Source of the DNA: Betaproteobacteria bacterium
GTDB taxonomy: Bacteria > Pseudomonadota > Gammaproteobacteria > Burkholderiales > Burkholderiaceae_C
Direction of reading: 5' to 3'
Length of the DNA stretch: 64,000 nt
Assembly (NCBI GenBank): GCA_016704535.1
Contig: JADIZZ010000004.1
Location: 310,001 to 374,000, forward strand
The notes beneath the pieces were generated by a model. The model was not told the DNA's origin, searched no databases, and worked only from the letters and a program-made list of their open reading frames with translations. The translations under genes and the position numbers were made by a program. The stretch's first letter is position 1. Each line of letters opens with the position of its first letter. This document shows positions 53,996 to 63,216 of the stretch, piece after piece.

Positions 53996-54883
53996 TCATC
54001 GCGTCTGCGTGGCCGTCAGAACGAGGACATCCGTCACCGGCAGGTCGGTCAGCCCGCTCGCTGAATCCGCGCGCGTCACGACGGCACCGATGGCATCGAT
54101 CGTCTCCAGCCCGCTGGTCACCTTGCCGAACACGGCATAGCCGGGTTGATCGGCATCGACATAGTCGAACCCAGGGTTGTCGCCGACGTTGACGTACCAC
54201 TGCGCCTGCGCGGAATCGGGCGCGCTCGTGCGGGCCGCACCGATGGTGCCGCGGACGTTCTTCAACCCGTTGTCGGATTCGAGCTTGATGGCCGGTGCCG
54301 CCGCTGCCTTGACCACCGGGCCGGCCGTATAGCCACCCGCCTGCACCAGGGTGTCGGCAATCACGCGATGAAAGAGCACGTTCCGGTAGAAACCGGCATT
54401 CACGTAGCCCAGGAAGTTCCGCACGGTGGCGGGTGCCGCCACGGGGTCGAGCTCGAGCACGAAATTGCCTTTGGAAGTGGTCACGCTGACTTCCGGCTGC
54501 GGCACCTGGAAAGTCAGGCGCCCGAGAAAGCGGCCCCCGGCGTCGCGGACATGCGCCTTGAACTCGCCCACCGCCAGCACATCACAGGCGTACTGCTGAA
54601 GGTCGTCGGTGCCGTTGGGCACCAGTGTCAGATTCTCGCAGCCGCCTTCCACGTCGACGACGATGCCGGCGCGCAGGTTGCGGCCGTTGATGTTCAGGGT
54701 GGCCGTGCGGCTGAAGCGGGTGTTGCTGGCAGCGATCGTCGTCACCGCGGGCTCGGAGTCATTGCCGCCGCCGCAACCCGAAAGCGCCACGGCCAGCAGG
54801 GGCAGCACCCCGGCGAAGATGACCAGACGGCGCCGGAGACTGCCGCCCTTTCCGTTGTGGGCGATTCCCGCGTATGCACTCAT
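53996..54883 (-). CDS. Cyclophilin-type peptidyl-prolyl isomerase lipoprotein with extra N-terminal beta domain
   Basis: 295 residues. A lipobox LSGC puts the lipidated Cys at residue 37. Residues ~45-155 are a beta-rich domain (ASNTRFSRTATLNINGRNLRAG) of unknown type. Residues ~160-290 are a cyclophilin (VSVTTSKGNFVLELDPVAAPATVRNFL, FYRNVLFHRVI, GTIGAAR, SAQAQWYVNVGDN). In the catalytic part the FHRVI arginine is present. It should isomerise Xaa-Pro bonds in the periplasm and may help fold the exported substrate. ATG 54883 overlaps the TolC-like stop (ATGA), making it the last gene of the secretion operon. Confidence 0.85.
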   Translation of the reverse strand: MSAYAGIAHNGKGGSLRRRLVIFAGVLPLLAVALSGCGGGNDSEPAVTTIAASNTRFSRTATLNINGRNLRAGIVVDVEGGCENLTLVPNGTDDLQQYACDVLAVGEFKAHVRDAGGRFLGRLTFQVPQPEVSVTTSKGNFVLELDPVAAPATVRNFLGYVNAGFYRNVLFHRVIADTLVQAGGYTAGPVVKAAAAPAIKLESDNGLKNVRGTIGAARTSAPDSAQAQWYVNVGDNPGFDYVDADQPGYAVFGKVTSGLETIDAIGAVVTRADSASGLTDLPVTDVLVLTATQTR

Positions 54884-56298
54884 GGCTGCAGTTCCTTCAT
54901 CCTGGCGTCGACCGAAAGGGCGCGCGCCGTTTCTTCCAGCACCAGGCCTGGCTGCCAGCCACTGAGCACGAGCAGCTGTGAGCGCTGGTTCAGGAATTCG
55001 TAGCGGGCCTGGATGAGCTCCCGGCGGGCCAGCGCCTGCCGCGCCAGCGCCTGCCGGTACTCGGCGTCGGTGCCCAGCCCGGTGGCCTGGGCGCGTGCGG
55101 CCGCCTGCACCGCCACGCCCGCGGCGTCGAGCGCCTGCATGTACGCGCTCAATCGCTCGGCGCCCTGCACGGCCAGCCGGTAAAGGCGCTCGACCTCGAG
55201 CACCAGATTCTCCTGCTCTGCGCGCAACTCCTGCTCGACGCGGTCGCGTTCGGCCATCGACTGCGCGATGCCGGCCTGCACCGATCCGCCGCTGTAGATC
55301 GGCACCGCCAGCTGCAGGCCGATCGACCGCTGCTGCGTCGTCTGGTTGAGCGTGGCCACCGACTCGCTTCGCGAGCGGCTCATGCCGGCGACGAGATCCA
55401 GGCGCGGGTAGTGTCCTGCACGCTGGCGCTCGATGCCGAAGCGCGCGGCGTCGACGCTCAGGCGCCTGAAGCGCAGCAGCGGGCTGTTCTGCATCGCCTG
55501 GTCGATCCACGCCTGCAGGGTGGGCAGCGGAAGCGACAGCCCGGCAAAGTCGGCCGGCACGGCACGCAGCGTCGTGACGTCCAGGCCGGTGATGCGCTGC
55601 AGCGCCCGGCGCGCGATCACGACGTCGTCCTCGATGCGCACGAGGCGGCTGCGCGCCAGCTCGGCCGCCGATTCGGCCGCCGTGGCCTCCTGCACCGTGC
55701 CTTCGCCCAGCGTGAAACGCCGCCTTGCACGCTCGCCCTGCGCCTTCAGTGAGCGCAGGTCCTCGGCAGCCAGCGCCAGCACCTCGTGCTGGATCAGCAC
55801 CTCGAGGTAGGCCGCCGTGAGGCGGTTGACGAGATCGATGTGCCGCGCCGCCAGCAGGGCCTCGGCGCCTTCGGCCACCGAGCTGGCCTGGCGCAGGCGG
55901 CTCAACGCCTCGTAGTTGAACAGCGGCGTGCGCAGGTTCAGGCTGGCCTGGGGCGACTCGTAGTCCAGTGGCACGTTGACGCTCTGGTTGAGCGAATTGC
56001 CGAACTCGCGTGTGCCCACCACCTTGGCCGTCGAGGCATTGAACGACACCTGCGGCAGCAGCGCCGCGCGCGCCAGCGGCACACCCTGGCGCACCGCCTC
56101 CAGTTCCTTGGTCGCGATCTGGTACTGGGCGTCGTGGCGCACCGCCGCGTCGTAGGCCTGCGGCAGCGTCAGCGGGGAGCCGAGACCTTGCGCGAAGAGC
56201 GAAGACGAGACCAGGCCGAGGGCCAGCCCCGCAGCGAACCGCCGCCCCAGGGTGGTGGCCGAGCGAGGGGCCGTGAGTGGCAGGCCGAACGGGCGCAT
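54880..56298 (-). CDS. TolC-family outer-membrane channel of a type I secretion system
   Basis: A 472-residue outer-membrane efflux protein. A signal peptide ends near SSLFAQG. Two structurally repeated halves hold the alpha-helical tunnel (TLPQAYDAAVRHDAQYQIA, LRTPLFNYEALSRLRQA, then LAVPIYSGGSVQAGIAQS and RLYRLAVQGAERLSAY). It should form the outer-membrane duct that docks to the HlyD adaptor. ATG 56298 has GAGGAG five nt upstream, so it is preferred over GTG 56304. It lies between hlyD-like and cyclophilin genes. Confidence 0.92.
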   Translation of the reverse strand: MRPFGLPLTAPRSATTLGRRFAAGLALGLVSSSLFAQGLGSPLTLPQAYDAAVRHDAQYQIATKELEAVRQGVPLARAALLPQVSFNASTAKVVGTREFGNSLNQSVNVPLDYESPQASLNLRTPLFNYEALSRLRQASSVAEGAEALLAARHIDLVNRLTAAYLEVLIQHEVLALAAEDLRSLKAQGERARRRFTLGEGTVQEATAAESAAELARSRLVRIEDDVVIARRALQRITGLDVTTLRAVPADFAGLSLPLPTLQAWIDQAMQNSPLLRFRRLSVDAARFGIERQRAGHYPRLDLVAGMSRSRSESVATLNQTTQQRSIGLQLAVPIYSGGSVQAGIAQSMAERDRVEQELRAEQENLVLEVERLYRLAVQGAERLSAYMQALDAAGVAVQAAARAQATGLGTDAEYRQALARQALARRELIQARYEFLNQRSQLLVLSGWQPGLVLEETARALSVDARMKELQP

Positions 56299-56300
56299 GC

Positions 56301-57629
56301 TCACTCCTCGGTCATCGCCGCAGCGATGCGTTTGGTCAGCGGATGCAGCATGTAGGTCAGCAGCGAGCGCTCGCCGGTCTTGATGAGCACCTCGGCCGGC
56401 ATGCCTGGCTGAAGAGTGCGGCCGCCCAGCGCTTTCATGCCTTCGGGGGTGAGCTCGACCCGGGCCAGGTAGAAGGTCTGAACGGTGGAACCCACCTGCT
56501 CGGTCAGCGCATCGCCGGCCAGCGACACCAGCCGCCCGTGAACCACCAGCGTCGGCGAGTCGGCGAAGGAACTGAAGCGCACTTCGGCGTTCTCGCCTGC
56601 CTGGATACGGTCGATCACCTGGGGCGGCACCTTGGCGTCGAGCAGGAGGGTCTCGCCTTCGGGCACGATGTCCATCAGCTTCTGGCCTGGCGTCACGACG
56701 CCACCGCCGGCCTGCGCCAGCACCAGACCGACGACCTGACCATCGACCGGTGACGCAACCACCATGCGGCTGAGCTCGGACGACACCGCGGCCAGCCGTT
56801 CCTGGTTGGCCTGCACTTCCTTGCGCACTTCGGCAAGCTGGCCACTCACCTCGCGCAGGTACTCCTGCTGGCGCTGCCCCAGCCGCAGCTGCACTTCGGC
56901 GGCAGCACTGCGGGCACGGCGGATGTTGGTCTGCAGGTCGGTGGTGGCCGTCACCAACTCGGACTGCTGCTGCTCGAGCTGCAGCGCCTGGTTGCGCGGC
57001 GCAAAACCCTCGGCGGCAAGTTCACGCATGCTGCCCAGCTGGCGGCCCTGGATCTCGGCCTGCTGACGACGACTGACGAGCATCTGCTCCAGCCCCGCAG
57101 CCTGACTCTCGAAGCCTGCCATCGACTGCTGTCCGGCCGCCATCTCGGCGCGCAATGCCGCCTGGCGCGCCGCCATCAGCTGGCGCTGCACGGCCATCAG
57201 TTGCTGGGCCACCGGGTCGTTGGCGCCTTGCAGGTCGGCGTGGAACTCGACCGTCGGCTTGCCCAAGGCCTCGGCCAGCAGGCGGCTTTCCAGCGCACGC
57301 TGGGCCAGATAGTTCTGGCGAATCGTCTCGAAGCTGGCGCGCACGGTGCCGTCTTCCAGCAGCACCAGCGGTTCACCGCGTTTGACGCGCTGCCCCTCAC
57401 GCACGACCACATCCTTGATGACGCCGCCCTGCAGATGCTGGATGGTCTTGCGCCGCATCTCGACCGACACCGTGGCCGGCGCGACCACACCTTCGTCCAG
57501 AGGCGCCCAGGCGGCCCAGGCCATGAAGAGGCCGAAGCCCACGACCAGGACCCAGAAACCCAGCCGCGCGGGCGAACGGGTGTCGGTCTGCAGTTCAACG
57601 GGTTCGACGTCGGTGATGTTGTTTTTCAT
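56301..57629 (-). CDS. HlyD-family membrane-fusion adaptor of a type I secretion system
   Basis: 442 residues. One N-terminal transmembrane helix (about residues 24-42) is followed by a biotinyl-lipoyl-like barrel (IQHLQGGVIKDVVVREGQRVKRGEPLVLLED), a long coiled-coil hairpin (~90-290) and the C-terminal barrel (VVASPVDGQVVGLVLAQAGGGVVTPGQKLMDIVP). This is the PrtE/HlyD layout. It should link the ABC protein to the TolC channel. The ATG overlaps nothing upstream except the ABC stop by 4 nt. It ends 2 nt before the tolC-like ATG. Confidence 0.95.
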   Translation of the reverse strand: MKNNITDVEPVELQTDTRSPARLGFWVLVVGFGLFMAWAAWAPLDEGVVAPATVSVEMRRKTIQHLQGGVIKDVVVREGQRVKRGEPLVLLEDGTVRASFETIRQNYLAQRALESRLLAEALGKPTVEFHADLQGANDPVAQQLMAVQRQLMAARQAALRAEMAAGQQSMAGFESQAAGLEQMLVSRRQQAEIQGRQLGSMRELAAEGFAPRNQALQLEQQQSELVTATTDLQTNIRRARSAAAEVQLRLGQRQQEYLREVSGQLAEVRKEVQANQERLAAVSSELSRMVVASPVDGQVVGLVLAQAGGGVVTPGQKLMDIVPEGETLLLDAKVPPQVIDRIQAGENAEVRFSSFADSPTLVVHGRLVSLAGDALTEQVGSTVQTFYLARVELTPEGMKALGGRTLQPGMPAEVLIKTGERSLLTYMLHPLTKRIAAAMTEE

Positions 57630-59401
57630 TTGGCGTTGTCCAGAGAGGGGGCTGCGGCTTGGCGAACGGCCACGGTTGCGATGCGCGCCACCTGGCCCTG
57701 CTCGAGCACCAGCACGCGATCGGCCGCGGCCAGCAGGTGCGGCTGGTGCACGATCATGAACACGGTCTTGCCGCGTGACTTCAGGTCGCGCAGCGCTTGC
57801 AGCAGGGCCGCTTCGCCGACGTCGTCCAGGCTGGCGTTGGGCTCGTCCAGCACCACCAGCGCCGGGTTGCCGTACAGCGCACGGGCCAGCGCCACGCGCT
57901 GGCGCTGGCCGCCCGAAAGCAGGCTGCCGGCTTCGCCCATCGGCGTGTCGTAGCCCTTGGGCAGGCGCAGGATCATGTCGTGCAGACCGGTGCGGCGCGC
58001 GGCTTCGATGACCTGTTCGGAATCGACTTCGCCAAAGCGGGCGATGTTTTCGGCGATGCTGCCGTCCAGCAGCTCGATGTCTTGCGGCAGGTAGCCCAGG
58101 TGCGGGCCCAGTGCCTCGCGTTGCCAGTCGCCGATGGGGTGGCCATCCAGCAGCGCCTGGCCTTGCACATCGGGCCAGATGCCCACCAGGCAGCGCGCCA
58201 GCGTCGACTTGCCAGCGCCCGAGGGGCCGACGATGCCGATCACCTCGCCGGCCTTGAATTCGGCATCGATGCCGCGCAGGATGGGCTGCTCGCGCCCCGG
58301 CGCGGTGGCCACCAGGCCTTGCAGCGTGATCTGGCCCGCGATCTCATCGGGCACACGGCCGACGGGCCGCTCGGGGTTTTCATGCAGCAGCGTCTCCAGC
58401 CGGCCGTAGGACTGGCGAGCGTCGAGAAACTGGCGCCAGGTCTGCACCAGCGTGCCGATCGGGCGCAGCGCGTTGGCGATCAGCGCGTTGGAGGCGATCA
58501 TCGCGCCTACGCCGATCTGGCCGTCGATGGCCAGCACCGCACCCACCGCCAGCGTCAACGACTGCTGCGTGTACTGTAAGAACTTGGTCACCGCCTGCAG
58601 ACGCTGGCTGTACTCGAAGGCCGCGCCCTGCCCCTGCAGTTGGCGCTGATGCAACTGCAGCCACAGCCGCCGCAGACTGCCGCGCATGCCCATCGCTTCG
58701 ACCACCTCGACGTTGCGCAGCTTGGCATGCAGGAAGGCCTGGCTGTCGGTGACACCCTCCATGGCCTTCTCGTGCAAGGGTCGCACGATGCGGTGGCCCC
58801 ACACGGCGACGGTGCCCTGGACGATGGCGAACAGAATGGCCGCCCAGCCCAGCCACGGGTGCATGACGAACAGCACAGCGATGTAGATCAGCATCCACGG
58901 GAGGTCGAAAAACGCGAACACGCCATTGCCGGTGAGGAACTGGCGCAGGCTGGTCAGGTCACCCAGGGCCTGCTGGGGCAACCGGCCCGACGCAGCACGC
59001 AAGCGCGATTCGAAGCTGGCCATGAAGACACGCGTGCTCAGTTTGGCATCGAAGGCCGCGCTGGCACGCACGAGCAGTCGCGAGCGCACCCACTCGGCAA
59101 AGCCCATCACCAGAAGCAGGAAGACCGTCAGCGCGGTCAGCGCCAGCAGCGTGAGCGAACTGCCGCTGACCATGACGCGGTCGAAGACCTGCAGCATGTA
59201 CAGCGTCGGCGTCAGCATCAGCATGTTTGCGATCAGGCTGAACACGGCCACCCATGCGGCCTCGCGCCGAAAGGTCCACAACGCGCGGCCCAACTCGCTG
59301 CGCTGAAAGAGGCCGCCCACGGCAGCCGTGGTGGCCGTGGCAGGACGGGCGGTGGTTGTATCGACTCGATCACCTCCGGCTCCCAGCGTGGTCGTGCTCA
59401 T
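57626..59401 (-). CDS. Type I secretion ABC permease/ATPase, second of two (PrtD-like)
   Basis: A 591-residue ABC half-transporter. Six transmembrane helices (about residues 50-330) precede a nucleotide-binding domain with Walker A GPSGAGKST, signature LSGGQRQR, Walker B VVLDEPNASLD and H-loop IVHQPH. No N-terminal peptidase (C39) domain is seen, so the substrate should carry a C-terminal secretion signal. All ATPase motifs look active. It is a paralog of the gene directly upstream and overlaps it by 4 nt, so the two may form a heterodimer. Confidence 0.95.
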   Translation of the reverse strand: MSTTTLGAGGDRVDTTTARPATATTAAVGGLFQRSELGRALWTFRREAAWVAVFSLIANMLMLTPTLYMLQVFDRVMVSGSSLTLLALTALTVFLLLVMGFAEWVRSRLLVRASAAFDAKLSTRVFMASFESRLRAASGRLPQQALGDLTSLRQFLTGNGVFAFFDLPWMLIYIAVLFVMHPWLGWAAILFAIVQGTVAVWGHRIVRPLHEKAMEGVTDSQAFLHAKLRNVEVVEAMGMRGSLRRLWLQLHQRQLQGQGAAFEYSQRLQAVTKFLQYTQQSLTLAVGAVLAIDGQIGVGAMIASNALIANALRPIGTLVQTWRQFLDARQSYGRLETLLHENPERPVGRVPDEIAGQITLQGLVATAPGREQPILRGIDAEFKAGEVIGIVGPSGAGKSTLARCLVGIWPDVQGQALLDGHPIGDWQREALGPHLGYLPQDIELLDGSIAENIARFGEVDSEQVIEAARRTGLHDMILRLPKGYDTPMGEAGSLLSGGQRQRVALARALYGNPALVVLDEPNASLDDVGEAALLQALRDLKSRGKTVFMIVHQPHLLAAADRVLVLEQGQVARIATVAVRQAAAPSLDNAK

Positions 59402-61290
59402 GCCGCACCCCTCGGGAGGTTCGCTTGGCCCAGGGCCGGGCGATTGACCGGCGGCCGGGCGGTCTGTGCCGCCAGCTTGGCGCGCATTTCGTCGTTCGCC
59501 TTCTTCAGTGCCGCTTGAACCTCGTCGCGCGGGCCGAACATCATCGTCTTGCCTTCGGCCATCACCATCAGCTTATCGACGGCGGGCATGAGCGTCGTGC
59601 GGTGGGTGATGACCACAACTGTCGAACCGCGCGTCTTGCAGGTCATCAACATGCTCAGCAGGGCTCTTTCGCCTGCCTCGTCGAGGCTGGCATTGGGCTC
59701 GTCCAACACGATCAGGCGCGGTCGGCCATACACCGCACGGGCCAATGCCAGGCGTTGGCGCTGTCCGCCCGACAGCACGGCACCGTCTTCGCCGATGCGG
59801 GTTTCGAAGCCCTGTGGCAGCGTTTCGATCGTTTCGAGCACGCCGGCGTCGGACGCAGCCTGCCGCACGGCTTCCATGTCAACCGAACCGAAGCGGGCGA
59901 TATTCTCGGCCACGGTGCCGTCGAACAGTTCGATGCCCTGCGGCAGATAACCGACATGAGGCCCCAGTTCCTCCTTACTCCACGAGTGAACGTCCACTCC
60001 ATCCAGCCGCACCTTGCCTTGCTGGGCCGGCCACAGGCCGACCAGCAGGCGGGCCAGCGTGGTCTTGCCGGCCGCTGAGGGGCCGACGACGGCCAGCAGT
60101 TCGCCTGGCATGACCCCGAACTGCACGCCCTTCAAGATGGGCACGTTGCCGCCGGGGGCAGCAGCAACCAACATCTCGACGGTCAGCAGCCCCTTGGGCG
60201 CCGGTAAGGACATCGGCGGCCTTTCGGTGGGTCCGTTGCCCATCAACCCGTCGAGCCGATGCCAGGCGTCGCGGGCCATCACGATGGCGCGCCACTGCCC
60301 CACCATCTGGGCCAAAGGCTGCAGTGCACGCGCACCCAGAATCGAGGCGACGATCGCCGTGCCGAGGCCACCCCACAGTTCGCCCATCAGGCCCAGCCAG
60401 ACGGCGCCGCCCAGCAGCAGCGAGCCCTGCATCGTCTGCACCAGCTTGGCCGCCACCGCGGTGAGGCCGCCGACATCGGAAGCCTGTGACTGCCAGGCGA
60501 CGAAGCCCTTCTGGCGTTCTGCCCAACGGCGATGGACCCCCTGGCCCATGCCCATCGCCTCGATCACCTGGACGTTGCGCAGTGCATCGGCGGCGTAGGA
60601 GTGCGCCGCACCAGAGGCCTGCGTTGCCGCGTTGAGCAAGGGAACCGTGCGCTTCTCCGTCACCACGGCCAGGAGGCCCTGGATGAGCACACCAACCAGC
60701 GCCATCCAGCCCAGCAGTGGCCCAATGAAGAACAGCAGCACGAGGAAGACAGACGCAGCCGGCAGATCCAGCATCGCGGCCACGGGTGGCGACGGGATGA
60801 ACTCACGCAGCGTGCGCAGATCGGCGAAAGCCTGTGTCTGGTTGACCGGCCGCCCTTCGGCCCGAAGCTTGAACATGGTATCGAACAGCGGTTCGCGCAT
60901 CTGCGCATCGCCACGTTCGGCGGCCCTTTGCAGCGTCCGCGACCGCACCAGGTCGAGCAGTTCCATCATCACGTAGATGCCGATCACGGCCACGAGCAGC
61001 ATGACCAGCGTTCGTTCATTGCGGCTGTTCAGGACGCGGCCGTAGACCTCGAACATGAACCACGACGGGGTGAGCATCAGCAGGCCACTGACCACGCTCA
61101 GACCCAGCGCCTGCAGGTACAGCGAGCGGGGCAAGGTCCAGAAGCTGGCCTTGACCAGACGCTCAGGGGCCGACGGCAATTTGGGCGCAGATGGCCGCCT
61201 GGCCGCGCCGGCGGGGGCGTTTCTGGCTGCCTCATCGGATGCGGGCGCTGGCCGAGTCGCGGACGCCGGGAGAGATGTGCTGCTGTTCAT
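59398..61290 (-). CDS. Type I secretion ABC permease/ATPase, first of two (PrtD-like)
   Basis: A 630-residue ABC half-transporter. A proline- and alanine-rich cytosolic N-terminus of ~60 residues is followed by six helices, then Walker A GPSAAGKTT, signature LSGGQRQR, Walker B IVLDEPNASLD and H-loop ITHRTT. It shares the PrtD/HasD architecture with its neighbour. ATG 61290 overlaps the stop of the TnpB-like gene (ATGA at 61287-61290), so translation is coupled to it. Both ATPase sites look complete, which does not fit a simple active/degenerate heterodimer. Confidence 0.94.
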   Translation of the reverse strand: MNSSTSLPASATRPAPASDEAARNAPAGAARRPSAPKLPSAPERLVKASFWTLPRSLYLQALGLSVVSGLLMLTPSWFMFEVYGRVLNSRNERTLVMLLVAVIGIYVMMELLDLVRSRTLQRAAERGDAQMREPLFDTMFKLRAEGRPVNQTQAFADLRTLREFIPSPPVAAMLDLPAASVFLVLLFFIGPLLGWMALVGVLIQGLLAVVTEKRTVPLLNAATQASGAAHSYAADALRNVQVIEAMGMGQGVHRRWAERQKGFVAWQSQASDVGGLTAVAAKLVQTMQGSLLLGGAVWLGLMGELWGGLGTAIVASILGARALQPLAQMVGQWRAIVMARDAWHRLDGLMGNGPTERPPMSLPAPKGLLTVEMLVAAAPGGNVPILKGVQFGVMPGELLAVVGPSAAGKTTLARLLVGLWPAQQGKVRLDGVDVHSWSKEELGPHVGYLPQGIELFDGTVAENIARFGSVDMEAVRQAASDAGVLETIETLPQGFETRIGEDGAVLSGGQRQRLALARAVYGRPRLIVLDEPNASLDEAGERALLSMLMTCKTRGSTVVVITHRTTLMPAVDKLMVMAEGKTMMFGPRDEVQAALKKANDEMRAKLAAQTARPPVNRPALGQANLPRGAA

Positions 61291-61949
61291 GGGTCTAGGG
61301 TGGAAGCCAGGACAAGGTATTCCGGCCAATCGGTTTCGATGGCGGGAGCGTCAGCCTCCGCAGGGAGGGCAAAGTCGAATGTCAGACCCCAGGCGCCGTC
61401 GGGCCGCTGGGCGAGTACGATCTCGCGCAGCTTCTCCCTGCGAAAGCGGGCTTCTGTTTCAGGCGACAGGTCCACCTTGAATCGGATGCGCCCGTCCAGG
61501 GTGAACAAAGAGACCTCGCCAGCCCGCACGCTCAAGGTGTGGCGATCGAAGTAGACCGGCACCGGCCCGTTGAAGCGAAGGACGGGTAAAGGCTGTCTTC
61601 CGGCACGTGTCAGGTTGTGAGGGCTTGCGGGGTGCTGGTAGGCAAGCCTCGCCGCGCGCGAGACGGAGTAGATGACGTTGCACGCCATCTGCGAACCCAG
61701 CTGCGGAAAGCGCTCGCGCAGCGGCTTGTAGGCCATGTGATGCAATGCCACGCGGTTCCAGCAGCGTGTTGTCGCAACCTGGGGCGCCAAGGCATTGCAG
61801 GCCTGGGTGAACAGGGTTCGAAGTTCCATCAGCCGACGCTGCTGCTCAGGTCCGCCTTGCAACACCACCATCACCCTCATGGCCGGGGCGGCCGTCGTGA
61901 GCGGCGGCGGCGCTTGGGGGGTGCCGACGTCTGGCAGTTGGGTTTTCAT
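61287..61949 (-). CDS. TnpB/IS605-OrfB-like N-terminal-half protein lacking RuvC domain
   Basis: A 220-residue protein. After a proline-rich head, residues ~25-195 follow the plan of the N-terminal half of IS605 OrfB/TnpB proteins: TLFTQACNALAPQV (48-61), NRVALHHMAYKPLRERFP (65-82), SQMACNVIYSVSRAA (86-100), then the beta region PVYFDRHTLSVRAGEVSLFT (131-150) with LDGRIRFKVDLS, and REIVLAQRPDGAWGLTFDF (175-193). In TnpB the RuvC nuclease would start next; here the protein ends with ~27 unrelated residues. It is the first gene of the secretion operon, with ATGA overlap to the ABC gene, so no omega-RNA or transposon end fits at its 3' side. It could be a domesticated RNA- or DNA-binding regulator. 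The fold call is by eye. Confidence 0.6.
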   Translation of the reverse strand: MKTQLPDVGTPQAPPPLTTAAPAMRVMVVLQGGPEQQRRLMELRTLFTQACNALAPQVATTRCWNRVALHHMAYKPLRERFPQLGSQMACNVIYSVSRAARLAYQHPASPHNLTRAGRQPLPVLRFNGPVPVYFDRHTLSVRAGEVSLFTLDGRIRFKVDLSPETEARFRREKLREIVLAQRPDGAWGLTFDFALPAEADAPAIETDWPEYLVLASTLDP

Positions 61950-61978
61950 ATAGGAAACATTCTATACCTTCCTATATG
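61947..61978. promoter_or_regulatory. Inverted repeat enclosing the start codon of the TnpB-like gene
   Basis: CATATAGGAA (61947-61956) and TTCCTATATG (61969-61978) are perfect 10-bp arms with a 12-nt spacer. On the minus-strand mRNA the distal arm contains the start codon of the TnpB-like gene. The arm before it carries AGGAAGG, which is well placed for a four-codon frame (M-F-P-I) whose TGA overlaps that start. It may be an operator, or a hairpin that hides the start and makes translation depend on the leader. Confidence 0.5.
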
Positions 61979-62036
61979 AAGATCCGACAGATTCTTTTCT
62001 TGGTGTTTCCGCGGAACGACCGCACTGCATGCGAGG

Positions 62037-63216
<1,180 letters not shown>

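Noticed and set aside
53996..61949. A secreted RTX-type substrate in the type I operon
   Set aside because: No product in the region carries GGxGxDxxx repeats or a large C-terminal signal domain.
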